Shown: positions 36,026 to 44,819, numbered from the stretch's first letter. The stretch is DNA of 64,000 nt from Streptomyces sp. NBC_00259 (GCF_036181745.1 NZ_CP108080.1:6637501-6701500), one strand, 5' to 3'. Numbers and translations: made by a program. The notes: a model not told the origin generated them from the letters alone.

Positions 36026-37123
36026 TCACGCCCCCGCGCCGGCCGGCGTCGCGGCAGCCAAACGGGCGGTCCGGTTGGCCAGTTCACCGATCCGTGCGCC
36101 GTCGAAGCCGAACACCGCGCTGCGCACCCGGTCCTCCAGCGGCCGGGTCCACTGCGGCGGAATGCCGGACGCGCCGCACAGCACCCCGGCGACCGAACCG
36201 GCCGTCGCCCCGTTGGAGTCGGTGTCCAGGCCGCCGCGCACGGTCAGCGCGATGGTGGACGTGAAGTCCCCCGCCCCGTACAGCAGTCCGGCCGTGATGA
36301 CACCGGCGTTCGGAACGGTGTGGATCCAGCCGAGGCGGCCGGTCTCCCGGTCCAGCTCGGTGAGCGCGTCGGACCAGGGGAGGCCCGCGTCGTACAGGGC
36401 CGTCGCACGCCGGACGGTACGGGCGAGCCTGCAGCTCGCCGGGACACGGGTGAGGGCGGTCTCGACGGCCTCGCGGGCCGTCGTCGCCGTGAAGGCCGCG
36501 GCGATCATCGCCGCCGCCCACATCGCCCCGTACACCCCGTTGCCGGTGTGGGACAGCACTGCGTCCCGGCGGGCGAGGGAGGCCGCGCGGGCCGGATCGC
36601 CCGGGCAGGTCCAGCCGAAGATGTCCGCACGGATCAGCGCGCCGATCCACTCCTGGTGGGGATTGTCGTACGTGGCGGTGAGCGGCGGCTTCAGCCCGGC
36701 GGTGAGGTTGCGGTACGCCGCCCGCTCGGCCGTGAAGGTCTGCAGGTACGGCAGCCTCAGCAGCCACAGCTCGCCGACCTGCTCGGTGGTGAAGTCGAAG
36801 CCGTGGGTCTCCAGCAGATGGAGGCCGAGGATCGCGTAGTCGACGTCGTCGTCGCGGCAGCTGCCGTGGATCCGGCCGCGGACGCAACTCCGCCACTCCG
36901 GGCGCAGCTCGAAGTCCGCCGCCGACCCCGGGGGCGGCTCGGGGAGATAGTCGGTGAGCGGGAGCGCACCGGTGAGCCGCAGATAGCGGTCGATGCGGTC
37001 ACGGGTCCAGTAGTCACCGCGCTCGACGGGCTTGCCGAGCATGTTGCCGGCGATCCTGCCCAGCCAGCCGCCGAGGATCCGCTCGGCGGTCCGGGGGCCC
37101 TGGGGGGTGCCTGGAGGCGTCAT
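36026..37123 (-). CDS. ADP-ribosylglycohydrolase family protein
   Basis: A 365-aa protein of the DraG/ARH fold. It begins ERILGGWLGRIAGNMLGKPVE and has the binuclear metal ligands in GSCRDDDVDYAILGLHLLE and GGLDTDSNGATAGSVAGVLCG. Family members hydrolyse ADP-ribose from proteins or other acceptors, or O-acetyl-ADP-ribose. It is divergent from the glycerate kinase gene (37288) across 164 bp and is the last of the ADP-ribose-related genes. Confidence 0.9.
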   Translation of the reverse strand: MTPPGTPQGPRTAERILGGWLGRIAGNMLGKPVERGDYWTRDRIDRYLRLTGALPLTDYLPEPPPGSAADFELRPEWRSCVRGRIHGSCRDDDVDYAILGLHLLETHGFDFTTEQVGELWLLRLPYLQTFTAERAAYRNLTAGLKPPLTATYDNPHQEWIGALIRADIFGWTCPGDPARAASLARRDAVLSHTGNGVYGAMWAAAMIAAAFTATTAREAVETALTRVPASCRLARTVRRATALYDAGLPWSDALTELDRETGRLGWIHTVPNAGVITAGLLYGAGDFTSTIALTVRGGLDTDSNGATAGSVAGVLCGASGIPPQWTRPLEDRVRSAVFGFDGARIGELANRTARLAAATPAGAGA

Positions 37124-37287
37124 GACTCGGGTGTACCCCGTCCCCGCTCATCGATCGCCCCGCGGCGGCAGGGGCGCATGGCGACAGGGGCTGATATAGG
37201 ACAGATCCCGTCCGCTTTCCAATCGGTGCTGGTGCGGATAGGGTCGTGGCGGCGCGACTGCCTGTTCGAAAGCAAGGGAAACAGAAG

Positions 37288-38418
37288 GTGACGGACGGAG
37301 CAGTTACCGCCGCGCACGTGCTCGTGGCGGCGGACAAGTTCAAGGGCTCGCTCACGGCTGTACAGGTCGCGGAGCGGGTGACGGCCGGGCTGCGGCGGGT
37401 CGTCCCGGAGCTCGCCGTGGAGACCCTGCCGGTCGCCGACGGCGGCGACGGCACGGTCGCGGCGGCCGTGGCGGCCGGGTTCGAGCGCCGTGAGGTGCCG
37501 GTGACCGGGCCGCTCGGTGAGTCCGTGACGGCGGCGTACGCGCTGCGCGGCACCACCGCCGTGGTGGAGATGGCCGAGGCGTCCGGACTGCAGCACCTTC
37601 CCGAGGGCGTGTTCGCGCCACTCACGGCGACGACGTACGGTTCCGGTGAGCTGCTGCGCGCCGCACTCGACGCGGGAGCGCGGACGATCGTCTTCGGCGT
37701 CGGCGGAAGCGCCACGACGGACGGCGGGGCCGGGATGCTGGCCGCGCTGGGCGCGCGCTTCCTGGACGCGGACGGGCGGCCCGTCGGCCCCGGCGGCGGT
37801 GCGCTGGCAGACGTGGCGACCGCCGACCTGTCCGGCCTGGACGCCCGTTTCAAGGACGTCGAACTGGTCCTCGCCAGCGACGTCGACAATCCGCTGACCG
37901 GCCCGAAGGGCGCGCCCGCCGTCTTCGGCCCGCAGAAGGGTGCCTCGCCCGAGGACGTCGCCACGCTGGACGCGGCGCTCGCCCACTACGCGTCGGTCCT
38001 CGGCCCCGAGCAGGCCGGGCAGCCCGGCGCCGGCGCCGCGGGCGGTATCGGTTACGGAGCGCTGGTCGCGCTCGGCGCGAGCTTCCGGCCCGGCATCGAG
38101 GTCATGCTCGACATCCTCGGCTTCGCCCCGGCGCTGTCCCGGGCCACCCTCGTCATCACCGGCGAGGGCTCGCTCGACGAGCAGACCCTCCACGGCAAGG
38201 CCCCGGCGGGCGTCGCCGCGGCGGCCCGCGCGCAGGGCATCGAGGTCGTCGCGGTGTGCGGCCGCCTCGCGCTCCCGCCGGCCGCACTCGCCGGCGCCGG
38301 TATCCGCCGCGCCTACGCCCTCCTCGACCTGGAGCCCGACCCGGCCACCTGCATGGCCCAGGCGGGCCCTCTGCTGGAACGCGCGGCGGAGTCGATCGCC
38401 CGGGACTTCCTCTCCTGA
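37288..38418 (+). CDS. Glycerate kinase (GarK/GlxK type)
   Basis: A 376-aa glycerate 2-kinase. It shows VAADKFKGSLTAVQVAERV at the N terminus, LPVADGGDGTVAA, the GVGGSATTDGGAGMLAALGA loop and the C-terminal ITGEGSLDEQTLHGKAP. It phosphorylates D-glycerate to feed 2- or 3-phosphoglycerate into glycolysis, for example downstream of glyoxylate. GTG 37288 follows AAGGGA with about 8 nt spacing; the longer frame from 37246 is less likely. It appears to be a single transcription unit. Confidence 0.92.
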   Translation: MTDGAVTAAHVLVAADKFKGSLTAVQVAERVTAGLRRVVPELAVETLPVADGGDGTVAAAVAAGFERREVPVTGPLGESVTAAYALRGTTAVVEMAEASGLQHLPEGVFAPLTATTYGSGELLRAALDAGARTIVFGVGGSATTDGGAGMLAALGARFLDADGRPVGPGGGALADVATADLSGLDARFKDVELVLASDVDNPLTGPKGAPAVFGPQKGASPEDVATLDAALAHYASVLGPEQAGQPGAGAAGGIGYGALVALGASFRPGIEVMLDILGFAPALSRATLVITGEGSLDEQTLHGKAPAGVAAAARAQGIEVVAVCGRLALPPAALAGAGIRRAYALLDLEPDPATCMAQAGPLLERAAESIARDFLS

Positions 38419-38429
38419 CCACATCCGGC

Positions 38430-38467
38430 GGCCCGGCCCGGGTCCGCTCGAATCCGGGCCCCGGGCC
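38430..38467. terminator. GC-rich hairpin after glycerate kinase
   Basis: Arms at 38430-38441 and 38454-38467 pair with a small bulge, 12 bp after the stop codon. It is weaker and less regular than the other terminators in this window. Confidence 0.5.
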
Positions 38468-38697
38468 ACGGGTCGGCCCGGGGCAAGTCCCTTGCATGCT
38501 CTGCGGATTGACCTGAGCCGGCCGATGGGCGGGCCCTGGCCCGGTCCGCGCACGCGGCGAAGTGGCTTCCCCCGAATGGCCGAAAGAAGGCCCTGCCGCA
38601 ACCGGGCTGTTCCAACGACCTGTACCGCCTCCCTGGTGCTCTTTAGCATGTGCGTCCTACCCGACCAGATTTCCCCGTTGACGTGAATGAGGACTGG

Positions 38698-39516
38698 ATG
38701 CAGCGCGAGTCGTGGAGCCCGGACGCCATCGACACCAAGGTGCCCAGCGTGGCGCGAATGTACGACTACTTCCTGGGGGGCGACGACAACTACCAGTCCG
38801 ACCGCGACGCCTGCGCCCAGTTGTTGCAGCAGGTTCCCAGCACCAAGGTGCTCGCGGTCAACAACCGTCGCTTCCTGCAGCGCGTCGTGCGAACGCTGGC
38901 CGCCGACTACGGAATCCGCCAGTTCGTCGACCACGGCTCAGGGCTGCCGACCCAGGACAACGTCCACCAGGTCGCCCAGGCCGTCGACCCGGAGTCACGG
39001 GTCGTCTACGTGGACAGCGACCCCATCGTGCTCGCACACGGCCGCGCGCTTCTGGAGGAGAACGACCGCACCGCGGTCATCCAGGCCGACATGCGGGACA
39101 CCGAAGGCATCTTCAGCCATGAGGAGACGACACGGCTGATCGACTTCAGCCGGCCGGTCGCCGCGCTCTTCGTGTCGGTGCTGCACTGCATTCCGGACGA
39201 GGACGATCCGGCAGGGCTCGTCCGCCAGGTCGCCGAACGCCTCGCCCCCGGCAGCTTCATGGTGGTCTGTCAGCTGGTCAGCGACCGGCCCGAGATCCGC
39301 AAGTTCGTCACGGACTTCATGGCGGAGGCCACCGGCGGCCACTGGGGCCGGGTCCGCGAGGAGCACGAAGTGACGGAGTTCATCCGGAGCGCGGGCCTGG
39401 AGGTGCTGGAGCCGGGTCTGGTGGAGGTGTCCACCTGGCGGCCCGACACCGACCTCGCCCCCGTCCAGCAGACCGACGAATGGATCGAGTGGGGCGGCGT
39501 GGGCCGCGTCGTCTGA
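38698..39516 (+). CDS. SAM-dependent methyltransferase, DUF574 type
   Basis: A 272-aa actinobacterial methyltransferase. It has the family opening VPSVARMYDYFLGGDDNYQSDRD, the SAM-binding stretch QFVDHGSGLPTQDN and VVYVDSDPIVLAHGRALL. Start choice is uncertain: ATG 38698 is preceded by GAGGA (38689-38693), while in-frame GTG codons at 38650 and 38683 lack a site. The substrate is unknown. Such genes are abundant in Streptomyces and often sit near XRE/DUF397/ATPase loci, as here. Confidence 0.85.
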   Translation: MQRESWSPDAIDTKVPSVARMYDYFLGGDDNYQSDRDACAQLLQQVPSTKVLAVNNRRFLQRVVRTLAADYGIRQFVDHGSGLPTQDNVHQVAQAVDPESRVVYVDSDPIVLAHGRALLEENDRTAVIQADMRDTEGIFSHEETTRLIDFSRPVAALFVSVLHCIPDEDDPAGLVRQVAERLAPGSFMVVCQLVSDRPEIRKFVTDFMAEATGGHWGRVREEHEVTEFIRSAGLEVLEPGLVEVSTWRPDTDLAPVQQTDEWIEWGGVGRVV

Positions 39517-39540
39517 GCCCTCCGCTCACCCCCGTACGCA

Positions 39541-39579
39541 CCGCGGCCCCCGGGCGTCTCTCCCGCCCGGGGGCCGCGG
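39541..39579. terminator. Perfect 16-bp hairpin between convergent genes
   Basis: Arms 39541-39556 and 39564-39579 are exact complements around a 7-nt loop (TCTCTCC). It lies between the DUF574 gene (ends 39516) and the XRE regulator (ends 39707), so it can serve the forward gene and possibly both. Confidence 0.85.
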
Positions 39580-39633
39580 CGTTGCTCCAGAACCATCTCA
39601 GGGGACGGATCGGCCAGAGGGTCCCAGGGGGCC

Positions 39634-39722
39634 TCGGAGAGGCTCGGAGCCGGGACACGAGTCCCCGAGAGGCTCAGATAGGGCGGGACACGAGTCTCCG
39701 AGAGACTCAGAAGCGGGACAGG
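39634..39722 (-). repeat. Three degenerate ~31-bp repeats overlapping the XRE gene's 3' end
   Basis: Read on the minus strand, a unit beginning GTGTCCCG and ending CGGAGACTC occurs three times. The first copy starts inside the last codons of the XRE regulator and includes its stop. It contains GAGTCTC-TCG-GAGACTC, a 7-bp hairpin. The later copies are diverged. Confidence 0.75.
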
Positions 39723-40609
39723 CGCTCCTGTACGAGGTCCAGTGACTGCCTCGGCGTGAGGGCGCAGGCACCGAGCCGGTCCATCATGTCGCGGTACTGC
39801 TCGACGACCTGCGGCTTCTGGCTGAACGTGCTGTCGGTCAGATGCTCGATGTAGACGGCGTCCTTCAAGTCGCTCAGCGCGAAGCGCAGATACGTCACCC
39901 CTGTACCGACGCCGACCGATGCCGTCAGGTCCAGCGGCGCGATCTGCAGGGTGATCCTGGGCTGTTGCATCATCGCGGCGAGATGCTCCAGCTGACCGCG
40001 CATCACCTGCGGACCGCCGACCGTGCGCATGAGCACGGACTCGTCGATCACGGCCCACAGGCGCGGACCGTCGGGCTGGTCCAGCTGACGCTGCCGCTCC
40101 TGACGGAGATCGACGCGGCGCTGCACGTCGTGGGTGTACAGGCGCGCGGGCCCGGACTGGATCACCGCGCGGGCGTAGGCGGAGGTCTGCAACAGGCCGG
40201 GCACATAGAACGGTTCGTACGTACGGATGGTCGCCGCCGCCCCCTCCAGCGCGACCAGCGGCGCGAAGAAGTCGGACAGGACGTCGCTGAAGGTGCGCCA
40301 CCAGTCGCTGCGGCGGGACTGCTCCACCAGCCGCAGGAACTCCGCGACGCGTTCCTCCCCGTCCACGCCGTAGAGACCCAGCAGGGCGAGGGCGTCGGCG
40401 GGCTTGCAGCCGTGCCGGCCCAGCTCGATCCGGCTGGTCTTGGACCGCGAGAAGCCGAGCCGGACGTCGACGGCCGAGGGGTCGAGCCCGGCGGCGGCGC
40501 GGAGTTCGCGCAGCTTGCCGCCCAGGATCACCTTCAGGGCGGTCGGGTTGCTCTCGACCGCCCCCAAGGGCCCGGCGAACAACGACGGGCCCGGTTCTAC
40601 TGCAGCCAT
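39707..40609 (-). CDS. XRE-type regulator with DUF5753 (WhiJ/AbaA-type)
   Basis: A 300-aa regulator. The HTH spans about residues 25-80 (KLRELRAAAGLDPSAVDVRL, then GFSRSKTSRIELGRHG), followed by the DUF5753 sensor region (EPFYVPGLLQTSAYARAVI to YIEHLTDSTFSQKPQVV). ATG 40609 has AGGAG seven bases upstream. It lies 92 bp downstream of a DUF397 gene and near a divergent RsbW-like ATPase, the classical whiJ/abaA-like arrangement linked to development and antibiotic control in Streptomyces. The target is probably the AT-rich site at 40986-41009. Confidence 0.9.
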   Translation of the reverse strand: MAAVEPGPSLFAGPLGAVESNPTALKVILGGKLRELRAAAGLDPSAVDVRLGFSRSKTSRIELGRHGCKPADALALLGLYGVDGEERVAEFLRLVEQSRRSDWWRTFSDVLSDFFAPLVALEGAAATIRTYEPFYVPGLLQTSAYARAVIQSGPARLYTHDVQRRVDLRQERQRQLDQPDGPRLWAVIDESVLMRTVGGPQVMRGQLEHLAAMMQQPRITLQIAPLDLTASVGVGTGVTYLRFALSDLKDAVYIEHLTDSTFSQKPQVVEQYRDMMDRLGACALTPRQSLDLVQERLSRF

Positions 40610-40701
40610 CGCGCGCTCCTGCGGACTATTGAGAAGACGACGACACTATCCCGTACATCTATAGGTGAGCCATGGGGAAATGGTCGACGCGGGGGCGGTT
40701 T

Positions 40702-40935
40702 TCAGCCAATCACGCCGTCGAAATCGCCATCGCGGGCGCCCGCGACAAAGGCCTCCACCTCGTCGCGTGTGTACACGAGGGCAGGCCCTTGCGGATCGCG
40801 GGAGTTGCGCAGGGCCACCTGTCCGTCCGGGAGTGCCGCCAGCTCCACGCAGTTACCCGTGGCGTTGCTGTGACTGCTCTTGATCCATGTCGCCGCGTTC
40901 AACGCGTCCGCCCGCATGCCGTTGGAGAACTCCAT
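40702..40935 (-). CDS. DUF397 small protein
   Basis: A 77-aa DUF397 protein containing WIKSSHSNATGNCVELAALP and VALRNSRDPQGPALVYTRDE, both family hallmarks. The ATG at 40935 follows a G-rich ribosome binding site (GAGGGG). DUF397 proteins pair with XRE regulators of the type encoded next and are thought to modulate them. It is divergent from the ATPase gene at 41091. Confidence 0.92.
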   Translation of the reverse strand: MEFSNGMRADALNAATWIKSSHSNATGNCVELAALPDGQVALRNSRDPQGPALVYTRDEVEAFVAGARDGDFDGVIG

Positions 40936-40985
40936 GCCCACCAACCCCTCTGTGTTCGCACGTTCGTTCGCTCCGGATCTGGTCA

Positions 40986-41009
40986 ATGCAATCTCAGATG
41001 CAATTGCAT
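40986..41009. promoter_or_regulatory. Repeated ATGCAAT motif with 12-bp palindrome in the divergent region
   Basis: ATGCAAT occurs at 40986-40992 and, 12 bp later, begins the perfect palindrome ATGCAATTGCAT (40998-41009). The block is strikingly AT-rich for this genome and lies in the 155-bp gap between the DUF397 gene (start 40935) and the ATPase gene (start 41091). It is a good operator candidate for the adjacent XRE regulator. Confidence 0.6.
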
Positions 41010-41090
41010 TTCCGAGGCCGACTCGACAATACTCGTTCACCACCGGCTGCCGCAGCGTCGAACACCCAGGCCTGCAGGGGGACATGAACA

Positions 41091-41648
41091 GTGACAACTC
41101 ACATGTCAACCATTTCGACCACGAAGGCCGGGCACGGTAGTCGGCGCGCGTCAGCGCAGTTCGGCCCGAAACCGTCGCCCGGTGGTTCTGGTGCGACATG
41201 GCAGGACAACGCCCTGGACGGGCTGCCCGCCCTCGGCGGGTTCGCCGCGTGCGGACTGGACGGCACCCTTCTCAACGCCCGCCAGGCGCGGCGCTTCGTC
41301 GCCCTCACGCTGAACGGCTGGGAGCTGGAGCCGCTCATCCCGGACATGTCGCTGATCGTCAGCGAACTCGTCACCAACGCCGTCCGGCACGCGCTCGCCC
41401 CCCGTCCGCAGGGGGCCGCCACGGAGTACCCCCTCTGGCTGGGCCTCGTCCGCGAACCCGGACACCTCGTCTGCTCGGTCGCCGACCCGAGCCCCGAGCC
41501 GCCGCGTCCCCGCACCGCCGAGGCCTCCGCGCTGGACGGCCGCGGCCTCGACCTGATCGACGCGCTGAGCGAGAGCTGGTCCTGGTCGCCGACGGAGCCG
41601 CGCGGCAAGACGGTGTGGGCGAGCCTGGCGGTCCCGGGCCAGGACTGA
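41091..41648 (+). CDS. ATP-binding protein, RsbW/anti-sigma-like (HATPase_c)
   Basis: A 185-aa GHKL ATPase-domain protein. The N-box is SLIVSELVTNAVRHAL and the G1 box EASALDGRGLDLIDAL, with a C-terminal GKTVWASLAV strand. The first about 45 residues are a low-complexity tail. GTG 41091 follows AGGGGGA at about 9 nt spacing. Members of this group are serine kinase/anti-sigma-like partners in whiJ/abaA-type loci. It is divergent from the DUF397-XRE pair and ends before a perfect terminator. Confidence 0.87.
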   Translation: MTTHMSTISTTKAGHGSRRASAQFGPKPSPGGSGATWQDNALDGLPALGGFAACGLDGTLLNARQARRFVALTLNGWELEPLIPDMSLIVSELVTNAVRHALAPRPQGAATEYPLWLGLVREPGHLVCSVADPSPEPPRPRTAEASALDGRGLDLIDALSESWSWSPTEPRGKTVWASLAVPGQD

Positions 41649-41847
41649 GCCCGGCCGCGTTCCGCGCAACCGCCGGCACCGGCAGGAGCCGCCCCGTCGC
41701 GTACGCACCGCCGCGCCGGCCCTGCACGACATTCCACGCCTGCCGCGCTGCCGCGCACGACGCTCTCGCACACTCCACGCACCCGCCGCCGTCCCCGGAC
41801 GACCGACCCCGGACCCGCGAACGCCCGCCCGTGCACGCATGGCACGA

Positions 41848-41882
41848 CGAAGGGCCCGGGTGCCATGCACCCGGGCCCTTCG
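41848..41882. terminator. Perfect 15-bp hairpin between convergent genes
   Basis: CGAAGGGCCCGGGTG (41848-41862) and its exact complement (41868-41882) flank the loop CCATG. It lies 28 bp from the end of pssA (41911, minus) and 200 bp after the ATPase gene. The 200 bp before it hold no recognisable gene. It probably terminates the pssA transcript and can serve both strands. Confidence 0.88.
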
Positions 41883-41910
41883 AGGTGGTTCTGAGACCGC
41901 TGTGAAGCCG

Positions 41911-42786
41911 CTACGGAAGCTGCGCCGAGGCCCGTGCCTCGCGACGGTTGTCGCGGAAGGTGTTCACCCGCCGTGCCGTCGCGAAGAGCGGGATCGTCGC
42001 CGCCAGCACGATCTGCAGGGCGCAGCCGGCCTGGAGCAGCATCTGGCCGCCCGGGGCGTCGAAGGCCCAGGCCGCCAGCAGGCCCATCGCCCCCACGATC
42101 CAGCTCAGCATCGCCACCGCGAGGACACCCCGCGGCTTCGGGTACTCGACCCGGCTCACCATCAGCCAGGCCGTACCGATGATCGCGAGCAGCGTCGGGA
42201 TGAACGGCAGCCCGAGCAGCACGATCGAGACGACCGTCAGCGCGCCGAAGGGGCTCGGCATGCCCTGGAACATGCCGTCCTTCATCGTCACGCACGAGAA
42301 GCGCGCAAGCCTGAGCACCACCGCCAGCAGCACCACGATCGCGGCCACCGCCGAGACCTTCTGCTGCAGGTCTACGCCGGGAGTGACCATGCCGTACACG
42401 AGTACGAAGTAGGCCGGGGCCAGACCGAAGCTGATCAGGTCCGAGAGATTGTCGAGCTCGGCGCCCATCGGGGACGAGCGCAGCTTGCGGGCCACGATGC
42501 CGTCGAAGAGGTCGAAGATCGCCGCGGCCAGCATCAGGATCACGGCGGTGGCGGCGCTGTTGCGCGCCATGCCGGTCTCGGTGCTGCCCGTGAGGTGCGG
42601 GATCAGGATTCCGGTGGTGGTGAAGTACACCGCCATGAATCCGCACGTCGCGTTACCGAGAGTGAGGGTGTCCGCTATCGACAACCGCAGTGAGAGGGGC
42701 ATCTCCTCCGCTTCGTCCGCGGCCCCGGACCCGGGCTCGGTCCCTTCGACCCAGCCCGCCTGTGTCTCGGGATCAATCACGGTCAA
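41911..42786 (-). CDS. pssA: CDP-diacylglycerol--serine O-phosphatidyltransferase
   Basis: Membrane enzyme of 291 aa that makes phosphatidylserine from CDP-diacylglycerol and serine. The CDP-alcohol phosphotransferase motif is complete in IFDLFDGIVARKL followed by GAELDNLSDLISFG, and about six to eight hydrophobic helices are visible. The longest frame starts with TTG at 42786; GTG at 42780 is an alternative. Either overlaps the end of psd by 8 to 14 bp, so the genes are coupled. It supplies substrate to the decarboxylase encoded just upstream. Confidence 0.93.
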   Translation of the reverse strand: MTVIDPETQAGWVEGTEPGSGAADEAEEMPLSLRLSIADTLTLGNATCGFMAVYFTTTGILIPHLTGSTETGMARNSAATAVILMLAAAIFDLFDGIVARKLRSSPMGAELDNLSDLISFGLAPAYFVLVYGMVTPGVDLQQKVSAVAAIVVLLAVVLRLARFSCVTMKDGMFQGMPSPFGALTVVSIVLLGLPFIPTLLAIIGTAWLMVSRVEYPKPRGVLAVAMLSWIVGAMGLLAAWAFDAPGGQMLLQAGCALQIVLAATIPLFATARRVNTFRDNRREARASAQLP

Positions 42787-43420
42787 TGCGAGTCACCCCC
42801 GCGGTCGTGGCCTGGCCGACCTCGACTGCGACCTCGACACCCGCCGGGAGGTAGATGTCGACACGCGAGCCGAAGCGGATCAGGCCGATGCGCTCACCCT
42901 GCTCCACCTTGGTGCCCTGCGGGATGTACGGAACGATGCGGCGGGCCACGGCGCCGGCGATCTGGACCATCTCGATGTCACCGAGTTCGGTGTCGAAGTG
43001 CCAGACGACGCGCTCGTTGTTCTCGCTCTCCTTGTTGAACGCCGGGACGAACCCGCCGGGCACGTGCTCGACGGACGTCACCGTGCCCGCGAGCGGGGCG
43101 CGGTTGACGTGGACGTTCAGCGGGCTCATGAAGATCGCGACGCGGGTGCGCCCGTCCTTCCACGGCATGATGCTCTGCACCACACCGTCGGCCGGGGAGA
43201 TGACCCGGCCCTGGGTGATCTCGCGCTCGGGGTCGCGGAAGAACCACAGCATGCCCGCCGCGAGAGCGGTGGTGGGCACGGCGATGGCCGCGGCACGCTT
43301 CGACCGGCGCGCACGCGCCAGGCTGAGCGCCGCGGTCGCGACGGTCGGCAGAAGCCACGGCGATGCTCCGCGCGCGAGGCGGACGCGGCCGCGAGGTGCA
43401 GAGGTTTGGCTGTGGGGCAT
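42773..43420 (-). CDS. psd: Phosphatidylserine decarboxylase proenzyme
   Basis: A 215-aa short-type proenzyme converting phosphatidylserine to phosphatidylethanolamine. The self-cleavage site is GS at 184-185 in GLIRFGSRVDIYLP; the Ser becomes the pyruvoyl group. One hydrophobic N-terminal segment (about 45-60) may anchor it. The core includes VISPADGVVQSI and MSPLNVHVNRAP. The ATG at 43420 has GAAGG upstream. It is the first gene of the psd-pssA pair, 191 bp after the acyl-CoA dehydrogenase gene. Confidence 0.93.
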   Translation of the reverse strand: MPHSQTSAPRGRVRLARGASPWLLPTVATAALSLARARRSKRAAAIAVPTTALAAGMLWFFRDPEREITQGRVISPADGVVQSIMPWKDGRTRVAIFMSPLNVHVNRAPLAGTVTSVEHVPGGFVPAFNKESENNERVVWHFDTELGDIEMVQIAGAVARRIVPYIPQGTKVEQGERIGLIRFGSRVDIYLPAGVEVAVEVGQATTAGVTRIDRD

Positions 43421-43611
43421 GGATGACCTTCGTAGCGGATGATGCCGCGCTGGCAACAAAGGGGACGGCGGCTTTTTGGCGATGCTATCGGTTGCGGGCC
43501 GCAACTGGGCAAGCCAGAAGCCGAGTCGGTCGGCCGGAAGCCTTCGCCAAAGGCTGCCGGAGTGTGACGTAGTTCGCGGCCGAACCGGCCGAACCGACTC
43601 AAAAGCCTCAT

Positions 43612-44817
43612 TCAGCCCTGGAGCCGATACTCCTCGAGGAGCCGGCGACCAATGATCATTTTCTGGATCTCGGCGGTACCTTCGCCGATCAGCAGCATAG
43701 GGGCCTCGCGGTAGAGACGCTCGATCTCGTACTCCTTGGAGAAGCCGTAACCGCCGTGGATCCGGAAGGCGTCCTCGACGACTTCCTTGCAGTATTCGGA
43801 GGCGAGGTACTTCGCCATCCCTGCCTCCAGGTCGTTTCGCTCCCCGGAGTCCTTTTTGCGTGCCGCGTTGACCATCATCGCATGGGCGGCCTCGACCTTG
43901 GTAGCCATCTCCGCGAGCTTGAACTGAATGGCCTGGTGCTGCGCGATCGGCTTTCCGAAAGTGTGACGCTGCTGGGCATAGGAGACACCCAGCTCGAAGG
44001 CACGCTGAGCGACACCGCAGCCACGTGCCGCCACGTTCACCCGGCCGACTTCCACTCCGTCCATCATTTGGTAAAACCCTCGGCCCGTGGTGCCGCCGAG
44101 GACCCGATTGGCCGGAATGCGCAGTCCGTCCATGATGAGCTCGGTCGTGTCGACGCCCTTGTAGCCCATCTTGTCGATCTTCCCGGGAATGGTGAGGCCC
44201 GGGCGGACCTCTCCGAATCCGGGCTCCTTCTCGACCAGGAACGTCGTCATCGACTTGTGCGGGGCGGTGCCCTCGGGGTGTCCTTCGTCACTTCGGACGA
44301 GAACCGCCACGAGCGTCGACGTGCCGCCGTTCGTCAGCCACATCTTCTGGCCGTTGAGGACGTACTCGTCACCGTCCTTCACCGCCTTCGACGTGATCGC
44401 CGACACGTCCGAGCCGAGCGCCGGCTCGGACATCGAGAACGCGCCGCGCACCTCGCCGGCCGCCATCCGGGGCAGGAAGTGGTCCTTCTGCTCCTGGGTG
44501 CCGTGCTGCTTGAGCATGTACGCCACGATGAAGTGCGTGTTGATGATGCCCGAGACGGACATCCAGCCCCGGGCGATCTCCTCGACGCACAGCGCGTACG
44601 TGAGGAGGGACTCGCCCAGGCCCCCGTACTCCTCCGGAATCATCAGGCCGAAGAGCCCGAGTTCCTTCAGTCCGTCGACGATCTGCTGCGGGTACTCGTC
44701 GCGGTGCTCCAGCCCGGTGGCGACCGGGATGATCTCCTTGTCGACGAAGTCCCGGACGGTCGAGAGGATCTCCTGCTGGACGTCGGTCAGACCAGCGGTC
44801 TGGGCGAGTCGGGCCAT
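43612..44817 (-). CDS. mcd: Acyl-CoA dehydrogenase, probable methylsuccinyl-CoA dehydrogenase
   Basis: FAD enzyme of 401 aa with the family signatures AFSMSEPALGSDVSAI and QRHTFGKPIAQHQAIQFKLA, and the catalytic Glu at about E379 in LLIGEGTAEIQ. By position it should oxidise (2S)-methylsuccinyl-CoA to mesaconyl-CoA in the ethylmalonyl-CoA pathway. It starts 2 bp after the hydratase gene and ends the operon. It has normal acyl-CoA dehydrogenase length and lacks the long N-terminal extension I recall for the Rhodobacter enzyme, so the assignment rests on context. Confidence 0.85.
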   Translation of the reverse strand: MARLAQTAGLTDVQQEILSTVRDFVDKEIIPVATGLEHRDEYPQQIVDGLKELGLFGLMIPEEYGGLGESLLTYALCVEEIARGWMSVSGIINTHFIVAYMLKQHGTQEQKDHFLPRMAAGEVRGAFSMSEPALGSDVSAITSKAVKDGDEYVLNGQKMWLTNGGTSTLVAVLVRSDEGHPEGTAPHKSMTTFLVEKEPGFGEVRPGLTIPGKIDKMGYKGVDTTELIMDGLRIPANRVLGGTTGRGFYQMMDGVEVGRVNVAARGCGVAQRAFELGVSYAQQRHTFGKPIAQHQAIQFKLAEMATKVEAAHAMMVNAARKKDSGERNDLEAGMAKYLASEYCKEVVEDAFRIHGGYGFSKEYEIERLYREAPMLLIGEGTAEIQKMIIGRRLLEEYRLQG

Positions 44818-44819
44818 GA

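Noticed and set aside
43612..44817. Assignment of the dehydrogenase as a generic fatty-acid beta-oxidation enzyme
   Set aside because: Possible by sequence alone, but the contiguous mutase-lyase-hydratase order makes the ethylmalonyl-CoA role more likely; the uncertainty is kept in the entry.
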